A DNA stretch of 64,000 nt from Caballeronia sp. GAFFF1 (GTDB lineage Bacteria > Pseudomonadota > Gammaproteobacteria > Burkholderiales > Burkholderiaceae): NCBI RefSeq assembly GCF_023630705.1, contig NZ_JALQEM010000034.1:177278-241277 (forward strand). Reading direction: 5' to 3'. Positions 8,759 through 16,897 of this stretch are shown here, one piece after another. The translations under genes were made by a program, and so were the position numbers. Below the pieces are notes generated by a model. The model made no database searches and was not told where the DNA came from. It saw only the letters and a list, made by a program, of their open reading frames with translations. Position 1 is the stretch's first letter. Every line of letters starts with the position of its first letter.

Positions 8759-9655
8759 TTAGACCTTCTCGACCGACGCCTCGTAGATTTCGTCGATAGA
8801 CTTGGCGAGCGTCGCGTTGAATTCGCTGTCGCTCATCGACTTCTGGAGCTCGTTGATGAGCGCGCGCGAGAAGCTCGCGATCATGCCGTGGTTCTCGGCG
8901 AGGCGCTTGCATGCGTCGGTGCGCGAGTAGCCGCCCGACAGCGCGACCACGCGCACGACGCGCGGATGCTCGATCAGCGGCCGATAGAAGTCCGCTTCGT
9001 CCGGAATGGTGAGCTTGATCATCACATTGCTCGATTCCGGCAGCGCGTTCAGGCCCTTGAGCAGTTCGTCGCGCAGAATCTTCTCCGCGCCCTTCTTGTC
9101 CGGGCTCTTGATCGAGACTTCCGGCTCGAGAATCGGCACGAGACCCTGCGCGATGATCTGCGCGCCTACTTCGAACTGCTGCTGCGCGACCGCCGCGATG
9201 CCCTTCTCGTTCGCCTGATGGATGACCGAGCGCATCTTCGTGCCGAACACGCCGAGCTTCGCCGCGCGCTGGAGCAGCTCGTCGAGACCCGGAATCGGCT
9301 TCATCACCTGAACGCCGTCAGCTTCAGCTTCGAGGCCCTTGTCGACCTTGAGAAACGGCACGACGCCACGGTCTTCCCACAGGAACGTGGGCACCGGCTT
9401 GCCTTCGGCTTCGCCGTCCATCGTGCGTTCGAACAGAATTGCGCCGATCACCTTGTCGCCCGTAAAGGCGGGCGCGGTCATGATGCGCACGCGCATGTCA
9501 TGCATCAGCTTGAACATTTCGGCGTCGCCGTTGTAGGCGTCGTCCGGAATGCCGTATTGACGCAGCGCGCCGGGCGTCGAACCACCGCTTTGATCCAGAG
9601 CGGCGATGAAACCCTGCTTTTCCGCCATCTGCGCCAGCATCTTCTCGTTAGCCAC
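8759..9655 (-). CDS. fda: Class I fructose-1,6-bisphosphate aldolase (Fda type)
   Basis: Schiff-base aldolase of 298 residues that interconverts fructose 1,6-bisphosphate with dihydroxyacetone phosphate and glyceraldehyde 3-phosphate. The sequence closely follows the Staphylococcus aureus Fda pattern: GFIAALDQSGGSTPGAL at the N terminus, GVVPFLKVDKGL, FGTKMRS, GLVPILEPEV, VMIKLTIPDE with the probable Schiff-base lysine K214, and VVALSGGYSR for phosphate binding. The start is a GTG with a good GAGGAAAG site. It stands alone with its own terminator. The class I enzyme presumably complements a class II aldolase elsewhere in the genome, which I cannot see. Confidence 0.95.
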   Translation of the reverse strand: MANEKMLAQMAEKQGFIAALDQSGGSTPGALRQYGIPDDAYNGDAEMFKLMHDMRVRIMTAPAFTGDKVIGAILFERTMDGEAEGKPVPTFLWEDRGVVPFLKVDKGLEAEADGVQVMKPIPGLDELLQRAAKLGVFGTKMRSVIHQANEKGIAAVAQQQFEVGAQIIAQGLVPILEPEVSIKSPDKKGAEKILRDELLKGLNALPESSNVMIKLTIPDEADFYRPLIEHPRVVRVVALSGGYSRTDACKRLAENHGMIASFSRALINELQKSMSDSEFNATLAKSIDEIYEASVEKV

Positions 9656-9818
9656 GAGCTTTCCTCCTCAAAGTTCAAACACCGGAGCGCGCAAGCACGG
9701 TCCGGGCTTTTGGTTCAACTCCTTCAAGTTTAATGGTTTTGAGGCGTGGCTTTCTCGTGCAAATCCGCCAATTCCCCGGCGTTGCGGCCATTCAGCAGGC
9801 GTTTTCGCGCCGAAAAGC

Positions 9819-10202
9819 TCAGGAAGCAGCGGAATTCAGGTCGCCGGGCGCGACAGGCTCGGCCGTGCTCGCGCCCGCTCGCCGGAGCGCGCTGGCGGCG
9901 CGGCGTAAGAATGACGGCGTGGCGGATTGCGCCGGACGAGATTCCGGCAGTTCCGGCGCCTGCGATCGTTCCGGCGCTTCGGGAAAGCGCGCCTCGCGGG
10001 CATCGGCGCATCGCCCGTTTAGTTGGCGGCGCATTTCCGGATGGTCGATGAGCGCCTGCGCGGACGCCATTCCGTGCTCGAACTGCAGCGCGTAGGCGAT
10101 GTCGGCGAAATTCTCGTAGCGGCCGCTATCGGCCAGTTCCAGCGCCAGCGTGACGGTGCGCTGGCGGTTCCATGCGGCGAGATCGTCGTGGCCCGTGCTC
10201 AC
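9819..10202 (-). CDS. Hypothetical protein with proline/alanine-rich tail
   Basis: Predicted 127-residue soluble protein, GTG start with an AAGAGG site 5 bases upstream. The first 65 residues look folded and helical (WNRQRTVTLALELADSGRYENFADIAYALQFEHGMASAQAL in consecutive pieces). The rest is a low-complexity, arginine- and proline-rich tail. No signal peptide or membrane segment. I do not recognise a family. The N-terminal half has reasonable codon structure, so I consider it a real gene. Confidence 0.55.
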   Translation of the reverse strand: MSTGHDDLAAWNRQRTVTLALELADSGRYENFADIAYALQFEHGMASAQALIDHPEMRRQLNGRCADAREARFPEAPERSQAPELPESRPAQSATPSFLRRAASALRRAGASTAEPVAPGDLNSAAS

Positions 10203-10341
10203 ACATGCCTCTTGTCGGCAATGAGGTGCGGACGATGTTAGCCCGAGCGCCGCCCGTTCTCCGTTGTCATGTCACAACATTCAAACAAAAAGTACGACGA
10301 GAAGCGGCGACGCGCGCCGCACGATCGTTCGATGCAGCGGA

Positions 10342-11211
10342 TTACCAGGCCGCCGCGAACGCCCGCACCGCGCGGTTGAACGCGCCGGGACTCGCGACAT
10401 TCATTCCGTGCGATGCCCCGGCAATCGTCTCGCGCTCGGCGAATTCGATCCACTCTCCGAGCTTGTCGACGTTGTTGCGGAACATGCGCGGACTCTTCTG
10501 CCCGTCGATCAGGAGCGTGCGGCACTTGATGTCGCGCGCCGCCTCGCGGGTGTAGGCGGGCAGCGGATCGCGGAACTGCTTCGGCAGCGTGAGCGCGTTA
10601 TCGAGCGACATGCGCCGGAAGCTCTCCGTGCTCTTGCGCCAGAAGCCGGGCATGCTGACCGAATCGACGAACATTTCGAGGCCCGCGTCGAACTCGCCGG
10701 CTTCGATCAGTTCCGCGACGCGCGTGCGCAGCGCGTTCGTCGCAGGCGGCAGCGCGGCGGGCGCAGCCTGCGCGGACGTTTGCAGCGGCCCGCCGGGGTC
10801 GGCGAGCGTCAGCGTCTTGACGAGCCGCGGATACTCACGCGCCAGATGAAACGCGATGCAGCCGCCGCGCGAATGCCCGACGAGATGCACGGGCGCGAGG
10901 TCGAGCGCGGCGATGAAGTCCGCCATTTCCGCGACGTGCGCTTCCCAGCCGAAGTCGCCCTGCACGTAGGCGTCGACGGCGGGCCAGTAGTGGCTCAGGC
11001 TCGGCGCGATGCAGCGAAAGTCTTCGCCGAGCGGCGCAAGTTGCGCGCTCCACCAGCGGAAATCGCACAGCGAACCGTGAATGAACAGCAACGGCTCGCC
11101 TTCGCCGCATTCGACGTAAGGCACGGAGATGCCCGACGCCACCGTCGCAAACGACGGTTCGGGCAGGGTTTGCACTGCGGCCAGCACGGCGGGATCGGTA
11201 CGCGCGTTCAT
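10342..11211 (-). CDS. Alpha/beta-hydrolase fold esterase/hydrolase
   Basis: Hydrolase of 289 residues. The catalytic serine lies in the nucleophile elbow GHSRGG (VHLVGHSRGGCIAF). The oxyanion region is LLFIHGSLCDFRWW. The acid is probably the aspartate in RTLLIDGQKSP. The histidine is in IAGASHGMNVASP near the C terminus. The ATG at 11211 has a strong AAAGGAG site, so the longer upstream frame is not used. It is divergent from a LysR-type gene that may regulate it. The substrate is unknown. Confidence 0.88.
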   Translation of the reverse strand: MNARTDPAVLAAVQTLPEPSFATVASGISVPYVECGEGEPLLFIHGSLCDFRWWSAQLAPLGEDFRCIAPSLSHYWPAVDAYVQGDFGWEAHVAEMADFIAALDLAPVHLVGHSRGGCIAFHLAREYPRLVKTLTLADPGGPLQTSAQAAPAALPPATNALRTRVAELIEAGEFDAGLEMFVDSVSMPGFWRKSTESFRRMSLDNALTLPKQFRDPLPAYTREAARDIKCRTLLIDGQKSPRMFRNNVDKLGEWIEFAERETIAGASHGMNVASPGAFNRAVRAFAAAW

Positions 11212-11308
11212 CGGTTCGCTCCTTTCCTGCACTATGCCGCGCCCCGATGCAAAAGAAAATCGCATAATATTGATAGAACCGTTCAGCTTTTCTGATGGCG
11301 CGCCCTTT

Positions 11309-12172
11309 TTGACCACGAACGTAAAAGCCCTCGACCTCGACGTTCTTTCGATGATCGTCGCCGTCGCCGACACCGGAAACATCAGCCGCGCGGCGGAACT
11401 GGTGCATCGCTCGCAGTCGGCCGTGAGCATGCAGATCAAGACGCTCGAAACCGCGCTCGGCAAGGCACTGTTCGTGCGCAAGCCGCGCAGCGTGGTGCCC
11501 ACGCAAGACGGCGAAGTGCTGCTCGCCTACGCGCGACGCATGATTGCACTGCGCGACGAAGCGTGGGCGGCGGTCGTGCGGCCCGACGTGACCGGGCGCG
11601 TGGTGATTGGCGTGCCGGACGACTACGCGTCGTCGCTCTTTCCGCCGATCCTCAAGAAATTCTCCGCGACGTATCCGAAGGTCGAGATTCAGGTCGTCGG
11701 CCTGCCGAGCGCCGCGCTCGCGCCCATGCTGAAAGACGGCGCCGTCGATCTCGTCTGCGCGACGCGCATTAAGGGCATCACGGGCGAATTCCTGCGGCAC
11801 GAGCCGATGGTCTGGGCCGCCGCGCCGAGCGCCAATGAGATATGGCGCGAGCGGCCGCTGCCGATCGCGGTGTTCCTGCCCGGCAGCGTCGCGCGCGAAA
11901 ACGCCATTCGCAGTCTGGAGCGGGCGCGCATCGGCTATCGCACGTCTTACGAAAGCCCTAGCCTGCTCGGACTCTTGACAATGGTGGAGGCCGGTCTCGC
12001 CGTCGCGCCGCTCGCCAAATGCGCGGTGCCGTCGCGGTTCACGCTGCTCGGGCAGGCGCACGGGCTGCCGGAAATCGCGGCGCTGGAAGTGGTGCTCGCG
12101 CGCAGCGCGGCCTCGAAGCGTCCGCCGTGCGATTTTCTGGCGGAGCGCATCATCGCGGAGTTGCGGCGTTGA
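11309..12172 (+). CDS. LysR-type transcriptional regulator
   Basis: Regulator of about 287 residues with an N-terminal helix-turn-helix (DTGNISRAAELVHRSQSAVS, then MQIKTLETALGKALFVRK) and a periplasmic-binding-like effector domain. I place the start at TTG 11309 because it gives the usual short lead before the HTH and leaves a promoter-sized gap to the divergent hydrolase gene. An ATG at 11234 in the same frame would leave only 22 bp. The last 23 bp overlap, tail to tail, the squalene/phytoene synthase gene. Confidence 0.85.
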   Translation: MTTNVKALDLDVLSMIVAVADTGNISRAAELVHRSQSAVSMQIKTLETALGKALFVRKPRSVVPTQDGEVLLAYARRMIALRDEAWAAVVRPDVTGRVVIGVPDDYASSLFPPILKKFSATYPKVEIQVVGLPSAALAPMLKDGAVDLVCATRIKGITGEFLRHEPMVWAAAPSANEIWRERPLPIAVFLPGSVARENAIRSLERARIGYRTSYESPSLLGLLTMVEAGLAVAPLAKCAVPSRFTLLGQAHGLPEIAALEVVLARSAASKRPPCDFLAERIIAELRR

Positions 12173-13211
12173 GTTCCGCTTCGATCGCGCCTATGCGACG
12201 CAATGCCCATGCGCGCAGCAATCCGTTCGATGCCACCAGCGGCAGCGACGCAGCCATGATGCGATAGACGTCGTTGCGGCGAACCTTCGAAACGCGCGCG
12301 GGGTCGAGCCACGCGTCGTTGCGCGCGAGCAGCACCAGCGTCTCCAGGCCGATCATGATCGGCCACAGGCACGCAAGCCGCAGCCGCACGGCGCTCGCGG
12401 GAATGGCGAACGTGTAGTCGAGCGCGTCGCGATACAGCGCGAGTGTCGTGCGCAGAAGGTCCGCGAGCACCGGCCGCGCACGCGCCGACGCGCTCGAATC
12501 GAGCAGATCGGTCGGCGTCAGGCCATGACGCGCGAGCATGTCGCCGGGCAGATAGCATCGGCCGATGCGCAGATCGCGCGCGCAATCGCGCAGCACGTTC
12601 GTCATCTGCAACGCCCTGCCGAAGCGCACGCCTCGGGCGAGCATCGCGTCGGGCGCGGCCTTGAGCGTGGCGGGGCTGTGCGCGTAGGTCATCTTCGTCC
12701 AGAACTCGCCGACGCATCCCGCGACGAGATACGTATAGCGGTCGAGTTCGTCGAAGCGTTGCAGGGCGATGACTTGCCCGGACGTCTCGTCGGGAAACGT
12801 GCGCAGATCGAATTCCATGCCGGTGGTCAACGTCGTGACGATGTCGCGCACGGCGGCGCCGTCGGCGGCGTTCGTCTCGCGCAGGATCGCGAGCGCCGCG
12901 CCGAGCGATTCGAGCAGCGTGCGTTCGTCGGGCTGCGCCTGCTGCCCCGCCACTTCGCTTTCGATGCGCGAGAGCGCGCCGTCGTCCGGCTCGCCGTTGA
13001 CCTGCGCGCGCAGCGACAGCAGCAACGCAAGACGCCGCTCCGGCGCAACGAGCGACGTATCCGCGATGGTATCGGCAGCCCGCGCGAGCAGATACGCGAG
13101 CCCGATGGGATCGCGCATGCCGGGCGGCAGGATGCGCAGCGTCAGATAGAAAGACCGGGAAACGCGCTTCAGCAATGGGCCAAGCAAAAACGCGCGGCGT
13201 GATGGGTTCAT
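12150..13211 (-). CDS. Squalene/phytoene synthase family protein (squalene synthase-like)
   Basis: Head-to-head isoprenyl diphosphate synthase of 353 residues. The two aspartate-rich Mg-diphosphate motifs are visible: AADTIADT near 45-52, and NVLRDCARDLRIGRCYLPG near 205-223. The N-terminal SRSFYLTLRILPPGMRDPIGLAYLLARAADT pattern (in pieces) resembles the eukaryotic-type squalene synthases more than the HpnC/HpnD pair. A hydrophobic stretch near residues 275-295 may touch the membrane. No squalene-hopene cyclase or other hpn gene is nearby, so the pathway (hopanoid, carotenoid or other) is not decided by context. Confidence 0.88.
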   Translation of the reverse strand: MNPSRRAFLLGPLLKRVSRSFYLTLRILPPGMRDPIGLAYLLARAADTIADTSLVAPERRLALLLSLRAQVNGEPDDGALSRIESEVAGQQAQPDERTLLESLGAALAILRETNAADGAAVRDIVTTLTTGMEFDLRTFPDETSGQVIALQRFDELDRYTYLVAGCVGEFWTKMTYAHSPATLKAAPDAMLARGVRFGRALQMTNVLRDCARDLRIGRCYLPGDMLARHGLTPTDLLDSSASARARPVLADLLRTTLALYRDALDYTFAIPASAVRLRLACLWPIMIGLETLVLLARNDAWLDPARVSKVRRNDVYRIMAASLPLVASNGLLRAWALRRIGAIEAELNAATPR

Positions 13212-13307
13212 GTGTCGGATCGAAGACTCGGCGAGGCGCGCGGCCGTGCGCGCCGCCGCATTGTATCCGTCCGTGCGGTTTTGCTAGCGCATTCGCTGGG
13301 CCGTGGG

Positions 13308-14018
13308 CTAGTGCTTGTGCGCCGGCACGCGATGCCGGACATGTGAGATATGCAGCATCACCGGCTTGACGGCCGCTCTCGCGTGGCGACCGCGCGAGCG
13401 GCCCGGCGCGGCGTGGGCGGCGGAAGGAGGCGCCGGCGCGAGCTCCAGCGCGACCGGCGTCACCGGTTCGAGGACGACGCGCGCGCGTCCGGCCTGCTGC
13501 AGGCCAAGCACGCTCGCGGCGGCGAACGACAGATCGATCACGCGCGTCTTCACGAACGGCCCGCGATCGTTGATTCGCACGACGACCGACTTCGTTCTCG
13601 ACAGATTGCTGACGCGCACATACGTCCCGAGCGGCAGCGTGCGATGCGCCGCCGTGAGCGCATGCAAGTCGTACCGCTCGCCGCTCGCCGTGCGACGGCC
13701 CTGAAACTTGCGGCTGTAATACGACGCCTCGCCGACTTGCCGGAACCCAGGCGATGCGTCGTCGAATGCCGTGTCAGGCAATGACGACGGCGACGACGAC
13801 GGCACGGGCGCCGCCGCCGATGCGCCTTCAGGCGCCGACGCCATCACCGCATCCACCGCCGACGCCGCTGCGGGCGCGCTTTCCTCTTGCGGTTTTTTCT
13901 GCGGCGGCGGCGTTGCGACCGCGGGCCGATGTGCCGCGCAGCCGCTCAGCAGCATCCATGCGCCGACCGATGCGACACCGGCCGCGCGCGAACGGCGAAT
14001 CCATGCCTTTGCGACCAT
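13308..14018 (-). CDS. rlpA: RlpA-like septal-ring lipoprotein/lytic transglycosylase
   Basis: Lipoprotein of 236 residues. The signal sequence ends in the lipobox LLSGC with the lipidated cysteine at C27. A proline/alanine/serine-rich linker follows (30-90), then the double-psi beta-barrel domain: GEASYYSRKFQGRRTASGERYD in pieces, HRTLPLGTYVRVSNL, and VVRINDRGPF. RlpA proteins cleave or bind peptidoglycan lacking stem peptides at the septum. The C-terminal SPOR domain of E. coli RlpA is absent; a basic histidine-rich tail takes its place. It lies downstream of the GST/DUF899 pair with a 123-bp gap, so it likely has its own promoter. Confidence 0.88.
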   Translation of the reverse strand: MVAKAWIRRSRAAGVASVGAWMLLSGCAAHRPAVATPPPQKKPQEESAPAAASAVDAVMASAPEGASAAAPVPSSSPSSLPDTAFDDASPGFRQVGEASYYSRKFQGRRTASGERYDLHALTAAHRTLPLGTYVRVSNLSRTKSVVVRINDRGPFVKTRVIDLSFAAASVLGLQQAGRARVVLEPVTPVALELAPAPPSAAHAAPGRSRGRHARAAVKPVMLHISHVRHRVPAHKH

Positions 14019-14141
14019 GAGCGAGCTTCTCCATGTAACGCCGATTCCCCGGAACCGGCTCGCCCATAACGCAAAGTCGCTGCGGCAGTTGACCCGCGTC
14101 GCTCAGATATGACTCAAGTTGACAGATACGCCGCGGGAGCC

Positions 14142-14852
14142 TCAGACGTATTCGAGCTTCGGATACCAGTCCGTGCCGCGTCCTTCCGGCGTCATGTCGA
14201 GCACGGTCCAGAGCGGCATCGGATCGGGCGCGCCGCGCGGATCTTCGCCCGGATCGGCCGTCGCGAAGTCCATTTCGCCGCTCCAGAAATGGCGGATCAC
14301 GCCGTCGCGCCGCGTGAACACGTTGATCGCCGGCTCGTCGCCGCCTTCTTTCGAAACGGCGTGGTAATCGCGGCTGAAATTACCGTTCAGATCGGAGTAC
14401 AGCTTGAGATCGCGCCAGCCGCGTTCCCGCTTGAAGGCAAGAAGCCGTGGCAACGGCGAGCGCGCAATCACCGCCAGCGCGACGCGCTGTTCGATATCGC
14501 GCGCTTCGCCTTCCCACGCCGAGAGCAGCGACGTGCACATAGGACACGGGCGCTCGCGTTGCGGTCCGAACATGTAGCTGTACGTCACGAGCGTTTGCTT
14601 GTCGCCGAAAAGGCCGGCCATATCGACGACACCGTTTTCCCCTTCGAAGCGGAAGTCGCCTGTCACCTCGCCGCCGGGCGGCAGCGCGCGCCGCATCTGC
14701 GCGACGCGTTCGACATGCCGCCGCAATTCGATCTCCTCCGCGAGCAACGCGGTGCGCGCCCGGCGATATTCGGCGCTTTCGTTCGGAAACCGCATGCTGG
14801 CGCGGTTCGCCAACTCGGCGGCCGGAACAGGTGTCGTCGTCGGTGATGTCAT
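14142..14852 (-). CDS. DUF899 family thioredoxin-like protein
   Basis: Protein of 236 residues. LAEEIELRRHVERVAQMRRALPPGGEV, FGDKQTLVTYSYMFGPQRERPCPMCTSLL and RHFWSGEMDFA (in pieces) identify the DUF899 family, which has a thioredoxin-like fold. PCPMC provides a C-x-x-C-like pair at the position of the redox motif. The biochemical role of the family is not settled. The start at 14852 lies 26 bp after the stop of the GST gene, so the two form an operon, consistent with a detoxification or thiol-redox role. That role is inferred. Confidence 0.88.
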   Translation of the reverse strand: MTSPTTTPVPAAELANRASMRFPNESAEYRRARTALLAEEIELRRHVERVAQMRRALPPGGEVTGDFRFEGENGVVDMAGLFGDKQTLVTYSYMFGPQRERPCPMCTSLLSAWEGEARDIEQRVALAVIARSPLPRLLAFKRERGWRDLKLYSDLNGNFSRDYHAVSKEGGDEPAINVFTRRDGVIRHFWSGEMDFATADPGEDPRGAPDPMPLWTVLDMTPEGRGTDWYPKLEYV

Positions 14853-14878
14853 GCTGGCTCTCCTGAGTTGAACTCGGC

Positions 14879-15538
14879 TTAATCGCGATCCGGCGCGCCG
14901 AGCGGAAAGAGCGGCCGATACGGCCGCGCCTCGTCTACCGCCCGCGCGAACGACGGCCGCGCGAGCAGCCGTTTGCGATACGCGATCACGTTCGGATAAG
15001 CGTCGCCGATCCGATGCGTCCAGTCCGCATAGAAGAGGAACGGCGCGGCGGCGCAGTCGGCGAGGCTGAACGCATCGCCCGCGGCCCATTCGCGGTTTGC
15101 CATCACGCGGTCCAGATAGGCGTACGACGTGTCGAGCATCGCGCGGGCGTCCGCGACGCCTCGGGTATCGCGTTCATTCTCGGCGCGCATGCAGTCGAAC
15201 ACGATCTTTTGCTGCGGCGTGGACACATAATTGTCGAAGAAGCGGTCCATCCAGCGCACTTCGAGCGCCGCGCGCGGATCGTCCGGAATCAGGCGCACGG
15301 GGCCGGGATAGAACACGTCCAGATATTCGATGATGATCGTCGCTTCGATCACCGGCTTGCCGCCGTCCACCAGCACGGGGAATTTTCTGACGGGCCAGAT
15401 TTCGGCGAGTTCGCGCATGGATTGCGGCGCGTCGGGCGTGAGCGGCCGCCAGGCAAACGGCGTCTCGTTCTCGTAGAGCGCAATCAGCGCTTTCTGACAG
15501 TACGACGAAAAAGGGTGGGCATATAGGATCAGACTCAT
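14879..15538 (-). CDS. Glutathione S-transferase family protein
   Basis: Cytosolic GST of 219 residues. The N-terminal thioredoxin-like domain has LYAHPFSSYCQKALIALYE, the cis-proline loop KFPVLVDGG and the glutathione gamma-glutamyl site VIEATIIIEYL (usual E-S replaced by E-A). The C-terminal helical domain has the conserved cap FSLADCAAAPFLFYAD. The start at 15538 is preferred over the longer frame because it begins exactly at the first beta strand. It is cotranscribed with the DUF899 gene and divergent from the receiver-like gene at 15785. Confidence 0.88.
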   Translation of the reverse strand: MSLILYAHPFSSYCQKALIALYENETPFAWRPLTPDAPQSMRELAEIWPVRKFPVLVDGGKPVIEATIIIEYLDVFYPGPVRLIPDDPRAALEVRWMDRFFDNYVSTPQQKIVFDCMRAENERDTRGVADARAMLDTSYAYLDRVMANREWAAGDAFSLADCAAAPFLFYADWTHRIGDAYPNVIAYRKRLLARPSFARAVDEARPYRPLFPLGAPDRD

Positions 15539-15784
15539 CGGCAGACTCCGCTGGACGAATGGACGGCTCGTTGCATGGCCGGCTACCTGAACGACGAGCG
15601 GCGTGGCAGCGAATCGACAACTTCGCGCACGCGAACGAGAAAATTTTGTTGTGCGATGCAGCGTCGGCGCGCGCCGCATTGTCGCCGGACCGGGCCTTTG
15701 CTACCGTGCGGGGTTCCGCCGCGAAGCTGTCACGAGAACCGCTCGTCCGGAAATGACGAAACAATCAATGGGTCGAGGCAAAAA

Positions 15785-16309
15785 ATGTTACGCAAAGACA
15801 AGATAAGGGTCGTGGTCGCAGACGGGCAACCGGTTACCGTGCTGGGATTACAGACGTGGTTCGAGACGCGCGAACGTTATCGCGTGGTCGCCAGCGCAAC
15901 GTGCGAAGAGCAGTTGCTGTCGAAGCTGCGCGACGCGGACGGCGAACTGGTGATCGTCGGCTGCGCGCTCGGTGCGCATGCGCGCCCGGCGGCCGACCAG
16001 TTCGGCATCCTGCGCAAGCTCCGCGAATGCGTGCCGCACACGCCGCTCGTCGCGTTGACTACCGACAGCCGTACGCTCGCGGTGCGTGCGATGCAGCGCG
16101 CGGGCGCAGACGGCATAGCGAGTACGCGCGACGACTTGAAGGACCTCGGGCGCGTGTGTGAGCGCGTGCTGTCGGGCGTGAAAGGCGTGATTTCGCCGCG
16201 CATCGCTGCTGGCCTCGAAAGCGAGCGCCGCAACGCGCAGGCGTTCCATCCGGACACGATTTATCGCGAAGTCCGCCTGAGCGCGACGACGCTCGCCGCG
16301 CGCATGTGA
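15785..16309 (+). CDS. Stand-alone degenerate receiver (pseudo-receiver) protein
   Basis: Protein of 174 residues that aligns by eye with the receiver domain of RcsB/NarL-type regulators (KIRVVVADGQPVTVLGLQ at strand 1; HTPLVALTTDS at strand 4; GADGIASTRDDL at strand 5). The phosphoacceptor aspartate is missing: the expected LVILD position reads LVIVG (G59). The strand-5 lysine is replaced by threonine (T114). The acidic pocket keeps one aspartate (D13). The chain stops at ISPRIAAGLESERR plus about 25 residues, so the LuxR-type helix-turn-helix is absent. It probably acts through protein contacts. It is convergent with the small protein gene at 16332. Confidence 0.75.
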   Translation: MLRKDKIRVVVADGQPVTVLGLQTWFETRERYRVVASATCEEQLLSKLRDADGELVIVGCALGAHARPAADQFGILRKLRECVPHTPLVALTTDSRTLAVRAMQRAGADGIASTRDDLKDLGRVCERVLSGVKGVISPRIAAGLESERRNAQAFHPDTIYREVRLSATTLAARM

Positions 16310-16331
16310 CTTCGCCCGCGTGACTCCCGGC

Positions 16332-16673
16332 TCACGCGGACGGCGAAGCGTCGCACGGGACCTCGCGTGCCTTCTTGTTGGGGTAGCTGACGTCCTTGCC
16401 GTCGTCGAACCCTTTCTCGTACGCGCGTTGATCGAGCGCGCGGAAAAGCGGCGCAAGTTCTTCGACTTGAGCGCGGATCAGTTCCATCAGCGGTTTGGCG
16501 AGCGCGGGCGAGCACTCGCTCGCGCCGTCGATATGGCCTTGCGCGCTGCTTACGACTTCGACCATCGCGCGCAACGTCTGCGCGCGCTTCACGCAGTAGT
16601 CCACCAGCGGCATCGCGTGCGTGATGACCGCATGGCCGTTTTCGTTAACCGACACCGTCACGTTCGACTCCAC
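16332..16673 (-). CDS. Small orphan protein, member 1 of a local paralogous family
   Basis: Protein of 113 residues, ATG with an AGGAGAC site. It opens with the strand pair VTVSVNENGHAVITHAMPLVD. Helices follow (RAQTLRAMVEVV; PLMELIRAQVEELAPLFRALDQ), then the motif AYEKGFDDG. The same N-terminal pattern (I/V-T-x-x-x-x-G-x-x-V-I/V-x-H-x-x-P) and a C-terminal A-[YF]-x-K-G motif recur in the proteins at 43433-43783 and 44557-44970. No signal peptide, membrane segment or known domain. It is convergent, 22 bp apart, with a stand-alone degenerate receiver gene. Function unknown. Confidence 0.75.
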   Translation of the reverse strand: MESNVTVSVNENGHAVITHAMPLVDYCVKRAQTLRAMVEVVSSAQGHIDGASECSPALAKPLMELIRAQVEELAPLFRALDQRAYEKGFDDGKDVSYPNKKAREVPCDASPSA

Positions 16674-16897
16674 GAGCGTCTCCTTTCCGAATCTTGAGGG
16701 ACTGAAACTCTAGAAGCCGCGCGTCGGCGCGCGCCAGCGGACGAATCCTAAACGCCGCGCTCTCTTCCATCGCACGTTCCTATCGGCGATGAAAGCCGCG
16801 TCGCCATGACCGCGTCCCGTCAGCAAGGATGCGCCAACTTCGCTACGATGCTCGCTTGACCCTTCCCCGGCGCGCGCCGCCGACCTTCGACCACACC

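Noticed and set aside
11234..11308. ATG at 11234 as start of the LysR-type gene
   Set aside because: It would leave only 22 bp to the divergent hydrolase start and adds 25 residues before the HTH. TTG 11309 fits the family better, though I cannot exclude 11234.
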